In this document: one piece after another, positions 47,308 to 58,900 of the stretch | Layout: every line of letters begins with the position of its first letter | Position numbering within the stretch: position 1 is the stretch's first letter | DNA from: Thunnus maccoyii | Lineage: Eukaryota > Chordata > Actinopteri > Scombriformes > Scombridae | Direction: 5' to 3' | Length of the DNA: 64,000 nt | Assembly: GCF_910596095.1 (NCBI RefSeq) | Contig: NC_056552.1 | Span: 15,635,111 to 15,699,110, forward strand | Translations under genes and position numbers: made by a program | Notes under the pieces: generated by a model | Told to the model about the DNA's origin: nothing | The model's database searches: none | What the model saw: only the letters and a program-made list of their open reading frames with translations

Positions 47308-49004
47308 CACACACAGATATCACAACTTCTGTGTTTGTATGGATTAAACAAACGAGATGTGACTTTACTACACATCTGAGAGTAGTATTAATCTTCTCAT
47401 CATCTAACTCTCGGCAAGAAAGTGAATCTCCTAAAATGCAGAACTATTCCTTTAAACATCTGGACTAAAAACAGTCAAACTATGACAGAGAGCTGCATCT
47501 TCCTGTGTTTCTCTCTTGTGATTTTTGTCATCACCCTTCTCTTCTCATCTCCTTGATGAAAGAAAATACTTTGACTCATTTTCATGTCATTTACCCCTTT
47601 TACCTAATGCTGTTTTTGACAGCAGACCAGATGAAGTAAAAGCTTTTTTTAAAAGGATTGTTTTGATCGCTTTGGACCTTCATGTCTGCATGACCACTTG
47701 AGGATCCTAACCCCCCCGAAATGAGAAGCAGTTCAGCCTCTGTCAGTTTCAAGGATCAATTTGTGAACAAAAATGAGTATTTCCAGGCCTGGTTGGTTAG
47801 CAGTGCCTGCATAGCAAAGGTTTGAGTGGCCTGTGTGTGTTAGAGGACTTTCAGTCTATCAGGTCAGAGATGACAATGATGGTGGCAGGCAGCAGTTAAT
47901 CATTTCCTTTCCTGCACTGTTTGGTCTTTTTGGTGTAAGACATTTGAACTAAACCCCTCTCAAAATATAACCAACCTCTCCAGAGCATTTATTGTGTGTC
48001 TACTTATCTTTCTGGGTCACTGAGGGATTTTTGTATTAAACAAGTACTTTGCTTTAGGTTATACGATGTTGTATAAGCATTAATAAAACCTTGGATTACA
48101 ATTTAGCTTTAGCTCTGCTTCAAAATTAATTATAATAAATATAATTATAATAAAGCATAATTGTAACTGTGATTTTAAACACAGTGAGATGAAGACTGAT
48201 AATTGTATTTGAATGATTTAGATGGGTGTAATATCTGAATCTTTGGGCGCTGGCTAGAATTCCCTTTTACAGCCAGATTTATTTAAATGTGGTGGCAAAA
48301 AGCAGATCCAACATAACAAATGATTTTACACATGGTATAGGAAGCTTTTAATGTCCATTTGGTTGCTGTCCAAGCAAGGGAACACTTGTGGGTTGATGCT
48401 AAGGGTCAACTTGATGTTTACTCAAATCTCAGAGTAGTCACTTATTAACCAGTGAGTAAGCCAAAAGATGATGAATTTTACCGATCCACACACAAACCCT
48501 GAAATTACACCTGCTCACCTTTTCATCATATAGGTCATATGAGTGCCATTCTCAGGACGTAAGGTAAGGTGTTACTACTTATTTCAATGACAGAAATGAC
48601 TAGAATTTGATTTACATTGTCCTGACTCCTAACTTTTACTTATTAATCTCCTTAAAGGTGTTTCGTAATATGTTTGTGTTGCTTATCTTTCAAAAAGAAG
48701 TTTTTCCTTTAAGTGACACTGTCATTGTCACTCTTCATTCTTGTCACTTTCACGGGAAGCAGGTAATTGCATGCACACTTATTTCTCCTTTTCCTACAGA
48801 TTCTGACTAGAGGCTATGATAATGGATCGTTGCATTTCTATTTAACACACATGTCAGATATAGCTACCTCAGCAGTCAGCACACACTTAAAAAAAACAAC
48901 AACAACAACAAAGGAAGATTAACACAGACATTTTGGACAATTCAAACTCCTCCTGCATGCAGAGTCAATAACATACAAGCACTCAAACACACTCTTCTCC
49001 AGGG

Positions 49005-52000
49005 ATGATGATGCTGTGCTGTCGTTTGCGTCCCTCACTTCCTCACCTCTTGTCGCTGAGGCTGCTGGGTACAGCGTCCTCCAGGATGGTGGCTGCCAAG
49101 GCGCCAGACCTTCTCTCAGCGACTCTGGCCTTTGAGGATCCCAGTGCCTTCAGGGTGAAGAGTTGGGGCGAACTGCTACGTGCTCTGAGCATCTTCCGCT
49201 TCTGCTCCTTCCCTGTGCTGGTTAATCACTGTGGGAAGGTGAGACTTGAATATGTAACTCATGGTCACTGTCTGGAGGAAGATGAAGTGAATAAGATTGA
49301 AGAGTGAATGGAAAAAAGCCTTAGCGATGCATGGCTGTAATCTTGCACACTTTTTACGTCTGTCCGATTTAAATAATGTATAAAATTAGACAGGACTGTA
49401 GGTGTGAAGACCAAGTCACACACCTCACCTTATGAAGCTCCAGCCCCCTTTCCTTCCTCTTCTTTCAGCTGATGTCAGTAGCACGCACTCTACTGGGCAG
49501 GAGGGGGTTCTCCTTGCTGCTGCGACCCACGGTGTATGCCCAGTTTGTGGCCGGAGAGAATGAGAGTGAGATCTCTCAGTCCATGGAGAAGATGAGCTTG
49601 CTGGGACTGAGGCCCATGCTGGCGGTACCTATCGAGGAGGATCTGGGAGAAAGCATTGGGTATGGCTCATTTTTAAAGCCCCCCTCCGCTTAAAAAATGT
49701 GTTTTGCTTATTGTCACTTCAGTTGGGTGTTTGAGTAGTCACTGTGCAGATTTTGACACTAGAAAGCTGTTTTCACAATCATCTGCTGAGAGAAAGTTTC
49801 TCTGTGCTCTTGCGTACTTTCGAGCATAATTTGTGACATCACAAATAGTTTGGAGCCAATCCTTATCCAATATTCAACTTACACAAGTGTGAAACTTGAA
49901 GCCTCCAGTGCACAAACACTGAGAATGGACTTTTCAGTGAAGTAGGAGACATCTTGTGACCCGTAGTTTCACTTTTGAAATTAAATATATTTGCATATTC
50001 AGAGATTCTGGAATTTTTAATGTGGGAGAAGAAGTAGATGTAATTTTATGGATTTCAATGAGATAATTAAACTAAAAACCACATTAGAAACAAATGAATA
50101 TTGAAAGTAGAGTATTGTATTTTCATCTTAAAACATCTCTGGAGGGGTCTTTAAAGTCTAACATAGTGTGTGTAGACTCATAATACTTTCTCTGTATTAT
50201 GATGTTAGAAATAAAAGGTTTTACTGTTGGGCTCTGAATTGCAAAACACAACATTTCAGAGAATAAATCAACAAAACAAAAACATGTAAAAATATTCACA
50301 AAAAGTAACAGGTGGATGCACAATGATTCCACAAAACAAGTGAGAAACTTCACTATATGAATGAATAAAACAGAAAACATGACAAGAAACAAACAACAAC
50401 AAAAAAAAATCTAAAATATATTTGCACATCCTAACTTGATGCTGTCAATTTTACTCTCAGAGAACAAGAAGTAGTAACTATGACAGTAATGTGGTTTCAC
50501 CCTCCTGGGATTTATTGCATTTACCAAACTTTGATGTGTGGTTGTGAAATAATGACAGGATGAAACATACACGTGTCTGCTTGTGTTGTAGCTGTGGCAG
50601 CTGCCAGCAGTCCTGTAAGAGGGCAGGAATATGAAATCAGGAATCACCACTAGCAGAAAGACATTCTGCATGCTGTTTCAGCAGTAGCTTAGCTGCTGCT
50701 TTCTGAAACTATGTGCAGCCAGGATGTTCTGCACATTGCAGCAAAAAAGTTTGATTTTCTACCAAATGTTTGTGATGTGTTTGGGATTCACCCACAGTGT
50801 GTAAGAACATCTAGCCAAACATTAAAGTACTTCAGCTTCACTGGAAACGTGCAAACTTCAGATTTGATCCAAAAGTGTGTTACAGCCTCGTGTTGCCGTT
50901 TGTCACCTCCAGAGAGAAGAGATATGATGACAACATGGAGGCCATGTTGGAATGTGTGCGAATGTCCCACAGCAACGCCTGGAGCAAAGATCCCATGATG
51001 CAGCTGAAGATCACAGCCCTGCTCAGCCCAGAGCTGTGTGTAAGTGCTTTCTATCTCAGAGTCATCACTCATAATGTCTATAGGAAACAATTCATATATT
51101 TACTGTAAATAAGATGTAATTATACAAGAAATGTCAAGAAAGACATTTTAAATTAATTAATTAACTTTGAAATGTAAATTCTTGCCCATCTGGGCTTTAA
51201 ATTTAGATTTTTTGTGACATTAATGACATTTACCAGGATATTTTATGATATTTTAGAGCATTTTGGTTGTAAGGAGAACAAGTTGTGTAAGTTCAAGGTT
51301 TCTGGGGCCATGTGAGAACCTGACACATGGTGTACTGCAGCTGAACCAAACAGTGTCTGAATGTGGTTCAAATACATGAGAAAAAAAGATAAGGATACAC
51401 ATCTTGAGCATGTGATGTCACACATGCTGTTGCAGGTTGTTTTTGAGTGCTCTATGTATTGTGTGGTGTATATAGTTTTTCCCCTCACAGCTATTGTGTC
51501 TTTTAACTTAGTGCAGATATTGTGTATTTGCTCTCATTGATGAATCTGTCCGCTCTGCATCAAGGTGAAACTCACCACCCTCATTGCAAAACAACCATAT
51601 GACGTGAATCTCCTTGTCAGAGCTATGGATGGAGAGGTACGTCCACAGTCCACCTCAATAACACAGTTTTTCAAATGAGTTCCTTGCTTGTTGCTCATTT
51701 ATTAATTTACAATGTGGATGAGGGTGATTCTGATGTGATATGACCTCTGACCTTTGCCTGAAACTTCCTCTTTCAGCCGATAAACTTCCCTGGTTTAAGT
51801 GAAGGTGAAGCTGCACACTTCCTGTGTGGCCTGCAGAGACTCAACAGAATAGCAGAGGTACAGGCGTGAAGGAGAACAGCTTCACTGTGATGTTAGTATT
51901 TCAGTTCTCAGTTTTGGATTACTTGAATTATTGTCACTAGCTATTTATTTGGTGTTTCTTAGGCCAGTGTCAACAAAGTTCGAGTCCTGGTTGATGCAGA

Positions 52001-54005
52001 GTACACCTACATGAACCCCGCCCTCTCCCTTGTAACCATGGCGATGATGAAGAAGTTTAACAAAGATGGTGCCTGGATCTGGAACACATACCAGTGTTAC
52101 CTGAAGGCAGCTGTCTTTATTTCTCCACTCATTTTTTTTTTTTGAAATATCAGAGCAGAATACTGTAATTAGTATTATTAAGTAAATATTTTCTAAAAAA
52201 GATAGAGAGGAATGATCAAATACTTCCCTTTCTGTCTGTGTGTGTCAGGAGTCCAGGTCTCTCCTGTTAGAAGCTCTGCATCTGTCTAAGAATGAGGGTT
52301 TCTGTTTTGGAGTCAAGTTGGTGCGAGGAGCCTACATGGACAAAGAGAGGAAGCTGGCGGAGAAAGAGAGTCGCCTAGACCCCATCCATAAGTGCTGGGA
52401 GGATACTAATGACAGGTGGATAAGTGGCAGGGATCATAACTATCAAATAAAACTAGAAACCCATTTGGACAATTTTACCAGTCCTCTTATATTAAAGTCT
52501 TTTTTATCCAGTTTAAAATCCCCCTCTACTCAAAATAAATAAAGTAATAAAGTTGATTTTAATGAGTTAAATTCACTTTTTTGTAGACAAAACATATTCG
52601 ACACAATTTATAATTCAAAGTAGAGTAATATTAAATGTCTTAATGCATGACTGGATGGGATCTTTAAAATCAAATCAAGGCTAGTAGCAAATACTAAACT
52701 CGACCCTCTGGAAAACACACAGATCATTTCTGACAGTGAAACCCATTTACTCTGTTCACTTGTGTTTGTGCAGTTATAACGGCTCGCTGGATGTGATGCT
52801 GGACGTCATCACCCAGAATCCTGAGCGCTACAGGATCATAGTCGCCACGCACAACGAAGAGTCAGTGAGACGAGCCGCCAAACGGTTAGACCATGAAAAT
52901 GTGAAAATGAAAATGAAAATTTATTTAAAAAAACGTTAAAATTGCTGCTAAAACTATTGTAGCCTAAGTGAAAGAGAAGGACCTGATGAGACATGTAGGT
53001 TGTAACTATTCAGCTTCAAGCAACTGAATGCCAAAATAACACCAATAAATAAACAGGCAAACATTGGCTGTAGTCACTGGTAGCAAGTCTCCAGTAATTC
53101 ATAGTTTTTTCTTTTGTTTTGTTGTCAAAGTGAAATTAGTGTTTATCTATCTATCTATTAATGACCATACCATCATTTCATTGTCACTTGATGATGTATT
53201 TAATATGTATCACTATGTATCACTAATATGTATCTTCAGGATAGAAGAACTGGGGATAGACAAAGATGGAGGTTCAGTGTGTTTTGGCCAGCTGCTGGGC
53301 ATGTGTGACCATGTCTCCCTCACTCTGGGTGAGCTGTGCTTCAACTTTCATTTCTTACATTCTCAGTGTTTAGTTGAAGCCTTTATCCAGAACAAACTAC
53401 AACACATGATCAATAAGAAGTTCAGTGTCTTATTCCAGGACAGCTTGACATGTGTTGCAACATGCCTGTTGTGGAAAATGAACCACCCAAAATCATGAAG
53501 TGGAGCTGCATTGAATTGCAAAGTCTTACATTTCCCCTGTTTAATTTGCTCAAAGCTAATTCTAGTATTAGGTGTGTATGGGTTGGAAATTCTCTCCACA
53601 CATGGGCAGCAACAAAAAAACCTTAAGTAATAAATTAACTGCTGTGTCTTATAAAACAGTAAGGAGTGTGTGGGAAGCTGGACTGAGTGGGCTGGTTTTT
53701 AAACATAAATCTGTTTTCTGATAAAATGTCTGCATTATATTCAACACTTTTCACAACCTGTCTTTGTCTCCATCTTTTCTCTTTTAAATTGCCTCCTCAT
53801 GTCACCTCTCCACCTCCCTCCAGCTAAGGAAGGTTATGCCGTGTACAAGTCAGTGCCATACGGCTCAGTGGACGACACGCTCCCCTACCTGGTGCGACGG
53901 GCTCAGGAGAATCGCACTGTGTTGCAGGGAATCCGCAAGGAAAGGGATCTACTGAGGCAAGAGCTCCAGAGAAGACTCCGTCTGAGGCTGAGAGGAGGCA
54001 GCTAA
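49005..54005 (+). CDS. prodh2: Hydroxyproline dehydrogenase (proline dehydrogenase 2)
   Basis: FAD enzyme of the mitochondrial inner membrane that oxidises trans-4-hydroxyproline, the first step of its breakdown towards glyoxylate. Exons: 49005-49238, 49469-49659, 50913-51039, 51565-51636, 51777-51857, 51963-52106, 52249-52415, 52774-52884, 53240-53328, 53824-54005, giving 465 residues (human about 460). Motifs: YAQFVAGE, LLRPTVYAQ, DAEYTYMNPALS (Asp246), FGVKLVRGAYMDKER, VATHNEESV, CFGQLLGMCDH and YLVRRAQEN. VYKSVPYG has Ser415 where PRODH1 enzymes have Tyr, which favours PRODH2. The basic, leucine-rich N-terminus fits a mitochondrial presequence. Start choice: three tandem ATGs at 49005-49013 follow CTCCAG, so an upstream noncoding exon is possible. 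The donor after 52106 is GC, not GT (see findings). Confidence 0.93.
49672..50155 (+). repeat. TTTAAAG-ended dispersed repeat (copy 3) in prodh2 intron 2
   Basis: The unit starts TTTAAAGCCCCCCTCCGC only 12 nt after the exon edge at 49659 and ends CTGGAGGGGTCTTTAAA. It is colinear with 23037-23571. The two ends are inverted repeats (TTTAAAG..CCCCTCC), as in a MITE. It is noncoding. Confidence 0.8.
52512..52668 (+). repeat. Internally deleted TTTAAAG-ended repeat (copy 4) in prodh2 intron 7
   Basis: The left end TTTAAAATCCCCCTCTACTC and the right end AATTCAAAGTAGAGTAATATT ... GGATGGGATCTTTAAA match the ends of copies 2 and 3, but most of the middle is missing, leaving about 157 bp. Confidence 0.65.
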
Positions 54006-54367
54006 TGGGCCACCAGCACAGAGGGGAAACAGAGAAGAGAGATCAGTATGAACTCGCCCGCTGAACAACTGAACACACACAAGGATCCTAATCAGGATAT
54101 TAAGTAGAATCAGGAAGCCGCATGGGAACACTGCATCAAAGAAAAGATCAAATCCATGTACACTTGCATAAAAGCTATAGCCTACTGTATACTGATGAAG
54201 AACTGAAGCATGAAACTATTCAGTGGTTTGATGACAACTGAGAGCAATAATTGCAACAATATATGCTGTTTGTTGGAAAAGTTGTAGAAAAATGTGCATT
54301 TAAATTACTTTCATTATAATTTTTTCTGCTGTACATTACAACTGTCAATATCTTATGTTTTTGTAGT

Positions 54368-54373
54368 AATAAA
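54368..54373 (+). terminator. prodh2: prodh2 polyadenylation signal
   Basis: AATAAA lies 362 nt after the stop codon. Confidence 0.6.
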
Positions 54374-55620
54374 ATACTTATTTTCATTTTTGCCTGCTGG
54401 GTTGAAACAACACTTACTGCAAACAATTAAAAATAGAGGGAAACTGTTAATATTGCAAAGCTGCTCAGACTGATTGTCTGCACTTTAAAAAAAAAAACTG
54501 GATTGAAGTTCTTAATATCTGAGGAAATGACAGTAAAACCTGATATTCATGTTTTTTGCTGTAGCAGGAAGTGTCTCAGTCTGATGGCATGATGACTACA
54601 TTTTGTCAGTTATCCGTATCACAGCAGCTCTACACAACAGTGAAAGCTGTTTTGACAGTTTTTGGAGAGGTTGAAAGTGGGTCTTTGTTTTAAAATGCAG
54701 TTTTAATTGACAGATTCCAATCAGTTGTCAAAAGCAAAAACTTGCCAGAGCTAGTTAAGCTGCGCTGAAGTAACAACTGATTAGTAAAAAGAGTCAGTAG
54801 TGGTGAAACAGTGACATGTCTGATGGTTGACGGTTAGTCATTCCCTGAGACACACTGATATCTGACCGGTTCATCTTTCAACTCTTCTTGTGTGTTTACT
54901 GATATTCAGCAAACTGGTCTTTTTTCCTTTAACATTCTCAGAAATATCACTCAGTTCTCAGGAAGAATGTATTTGTCAAAGCCTTTCTTTGGAGGCTAAA
55001 ATTTGTCACTTTATTAAAGCACAAACTCTGCTTGATAACCTCACAACGTGTCAGGGAATCATTTCTCTTTAAAGACATCTGCACATTTTATTTCTCCCTT
55101 TCTACCAGTGCTCCCCTCAGATCAACCAGTCTGTATGTAACGTTAAATGTAAATGGCAGAGAATGTTTGGTCTCCACATGCTACAGTTTAAATGAGTAAA
55201 GTCCAATAAAACATTATTCAGAACCAGATTGATCACTCTCACCTCTGTAAAAAGTCACGAGATACATGGGAATTACTTCAAATCTGAGTTTAGTTGTGAA
55301 AATGCAAAGCTAAGAACTAAATAGCATTCATAAATACTTAAGTAAAGACAGATCCTGACCTTTCTTGCTGAGTTTTCTCAGTTCTTTCCCTGTTTTTTGA
55401 TCTTAATTACTAATTCTGATGGGACATATGAGTAAGAGACCCTCCTACTGTTTCTACATGAATTTACTGGGTCTGTACTTGACATACTGATTTCTGAATG
55501 TATAAAAGTTATGCTGGGTGGCTTTTGGGATCTAATGTTCATTTTTCACTGATGTATTAGTTGTTAGTAGAAGAGTGGGGTCTTTTTATCGTCACAATTG
55601 TCCAAAAAGAAGGCTCAAAA
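54374..55620. other. Convergent spacer between prodh2 and eif3c
   Basis: The two genes converge here. No exon or recognisable repeat is seen on either strand. Confidence 0.55.
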
Positions 55621-55637
55621 CACACTTTTTATTATTG

Positions 55638-55643
55638 TTTATT
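55638..55643 (-). terminator. eif3c: Candidate eif3c polyadenylation signal
   Basis: AATAAA on the minus strand (TTTATT on plus), about 340 nt after the stop codon. Another hexamer lies at 55628-55633 and one at 55721-55726. Confidence 0.45.
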
Positions 55644-55983
55644 AGATAGATTATTGATAACAATTCTTGACGTGTTTGTCACCTGACCGAACTGCCAAAA
55701 GCCCGTTACACCGCAATGCCTTTATTATACCATCTTCTACTAGCAATAACTTTAAAAGTTCTTCACATTTATCCAAAGGAGATGGCAGCACTGAAATGTC
55801 ACACTATGCAGTTGCAGTGAGAAGGGCTTGTGCTGCGATGACTTGCAGCTGAAAACAATTTCGAGTCAAATGAAGCTGACCAGCACACAGCCAAGTGCCA
55901 AGCAAAGAAAACCAGGTGGTGGTTGTCGTTATGGAATGAAGACTAGCTCAAATTGGGGGGACTGGGATCCACTCGCTCAAAGC

Positions 55984-58900
55984 TCAGTAGTTGCTTTGGT
56001 TTTGATTTCTGTAGCCGCCTCGCTGGTAGCCCCCTTGTTTCTGCTGGTAACCACCTTTCTGATCTGTGGACGTGCAAAGATTGTTCATCAGTATCAACAT
56101 GGCAACATTTAATCAAATAATAAAAAACATAACTTTACTGAGGATTCTTTTTGAAACTTTCAAATGTAACAATTTAAAAATATCTTGTCCTCAATCTAAC
56201 AATTTTAATACATTAAAAGTAAGTTAAATGCAAATAAACTCAGTCAGCATCATCACTACAGCAATGAATACATGACAAAACAGCCTCAGCAGAGGATCAG
56301 AGGCATGTTGGCTTGAGAAGGTCATCATGTGGTCAGAAAGGTTTTTTTTTTTGCATCTGAAGAACAACATCAGCGTGGCTTTACATACCTCTCTGGTAGG
56401 ATTGCTTCTGTTGGTAGCCGCCTTTCTGATCTGTAATGCAAGGGACAACCAGTCAGCATTGTTTCTAAGAAAGCACAGCTCAGCCTGGAATAGCAACAGA
56501 AGCATGTGAGATGTTCCAGGAATACAAGGTGTAGCATTCACAGCTTTGGAGAAGTACTTTAATGTGACCTTCGCTCATTGACAGACAAGGTGAACAACAT
56601 GCAAACACATGTGGTAAACACAGTATAAGGCATACTGTGAGGTATGCATGAGGTCTAAACTCACCTCTGTTGAAGTAGCCACCATATACGCCCTGCTTGA
56701 GGTCAAAGACGCGCTCGTTATTCTCCACCAAGCTGCCCAGTTTCTCAGCCAGCTGCAGGGCCATGTTCTGCAGGGAGGTGGGCTCTGTGCGGTGCATCAC
56801 CACTGTCTGTGTGGGCTGGTCGAGTGATGCCTGTTAGGAAGAGGACAGAAGTGCATTTAATTAAAAAAAAAAAATACATAAAAAGAAACTAAATGTGTAC
56901 AAGTGAAAATTTCATTGGGACATTTATTGCTTTTTCATCTACTTATAATTGCAATTTAGTCCTGACAGAGTAGCAGAGAAGCCATGAAACTTACCATCAA
57001 CTCCTCGTTGATGATCATTTTGCTGATGATGCTGTGAACTGTGGGTATCTCCAACTCAAACATCTCAGATAGTGTCTCCATGCTGGAGGAGAAAAATTGA
57101 ATTTGAATTAAAACCAGTTGGCAGAGACAACATGACAGATCATCACAGATCGCATGCATAAAATCTCCTTTAAAAACTTCCATCTTGTGCTTACCTGATG
57201 GAGTCGTACACACTGCTGTACGTGAACAGGTAGGTTCTCAGTGACTCCTCTTGGATCTTCCTACAGAAGACAACAGCAATTTCAGTCAGACAGTGCATAA
57301 ATATAGTACTGTGTAGGGCAGTGTTTATAAAGATTTAATTGCCAGACTAAATTAATCGAGAAACTATGATATAACTATAAATATTGCCTCGCGGTTGTAT
57401 GCCTCCACCAACCAGTCAAGTTGCAATTTACATCCATGTCTGTCCAGACTCATTATTTGTTGTGAAGACTTGGAGAGGAATTTAATAAAAGGCATTAAGT
57501 GTATGTTTTGGCAAAATGGAGGTTATCACTATATTGACATGCATGATTCCAGTGAATAACTTCCAGTGAGAAACATGCTGTCTTCATTTAGAAACTATAT
57601 AGGAGTACAGAGGACTGATAAGAGAGCTTCGTCACATAGTGCAACGATAATCACCTGAAGTTTACTATCAGCAAAACCAATGAGCTTTAGGTGGACTACA
57701 AGAGGAACAGGAGGCTCCCTGTCCTGGTTGTCATCCAGGGAGAGGAAGTGAAAGAGGTAGACTCATACAAGTATCTTGGGAAAGCAAAATGCGAAGATGC
57801 TACAAATTCTAAAACGTGAATGCTTCACACACATCTTCAACCCAGCAGCACAGAAGAGCTACACAATCACCACAGTTTCAAGATGGGCACCCAAGATTAG
57901 TGTCACTAATTCAGTATCCGACCAAATGTGAAATACGGTCACAATCGTTATGACGTTGAATAATGGCCAGAAAAGTGTTTTTGCAGAACATTATGATGTC
58001 ACAGTGAAGTTGACCTCTGACCTTTTGGATATTAAATGTCATCACTTTCATTCATCATTTTATCCTATTAGACATTTGTGTGAAACTTTGTCATAATTAG
58101 TGTATGAATTCTTGAGTTATGGCCAAAAACGTGTTTTGTGAGGTTACAGTGAACTGGACCTTTGACCACCAAATTCTAATCAATTCATCTTTGAGTCCAA
58201 GTGGACATTTGTGCCAAATTTGGATTCCCTCCAGGCGTTCCTGAGATATCTCATTCATGAGAATGGGATGGAACATAACGCCTACGTGTCGATGGCAGCC
58301 ATGGCCGGAGGAGTTATGTTTTCGAGTATCAGGTAAAAATCGATAAGAATGACAAGCATGCACATTTGTAATTGAATTACTCAATGAATGATAATGATAC
58401 ACACTAACCTGACAAGCATCTCGCGTACTCGCTGTGTCTCAGGAAACAGGTCCCAAACCTTACTGTTCATCTTCTCATTGATGATGAATGAGTGGCAGGT
58501 ACGCCAGTCTCCCATCTTCATGGCCTTGCTGGCCGCCACCACATGCTCCCTCATGCTCTCTGGGGGTCCTGGAGGACAACGAGAAAACGACAGTTATCTC
58601 CTCTGGTTTCTTCTTTGGATTGAAGTGTAAAGCATTGTGAGGTAACATGTTGCATACCCAGCAGTGGCTGTCTCTCTCCCACTCTGAGCTGGTGATGGAA
58701 CTGCTTGCTGATCATCCTGCGGCGGGCATCGAACTCATGGGCGGCCATGTAGGGGATTTCCAGCAGCATTGCGGACACCAAGTACACACACTCCAGCAGC
58801 TCCAGGTTGATGTGCATGTGGAATGGCACCTGTGACGGATGTCAAAGCCACGTTTTAATAGCTGCTGTCAACTTCTGTAAAACCTGACATGAAGTCTGGA

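Larger units (their letters stand above)
46848..48990 (+). other. tbx6 3' UTR and spacer before prodh2
   Basis: The first 1.24 kb up to AATAAA at 48082-48087 is probably tbx6 3' UTR. It contains a C-run plus (CCA)n repeat at 47267-47307. The remainder up to prodh2 has no recognisable exon. Confidence 0.5.
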
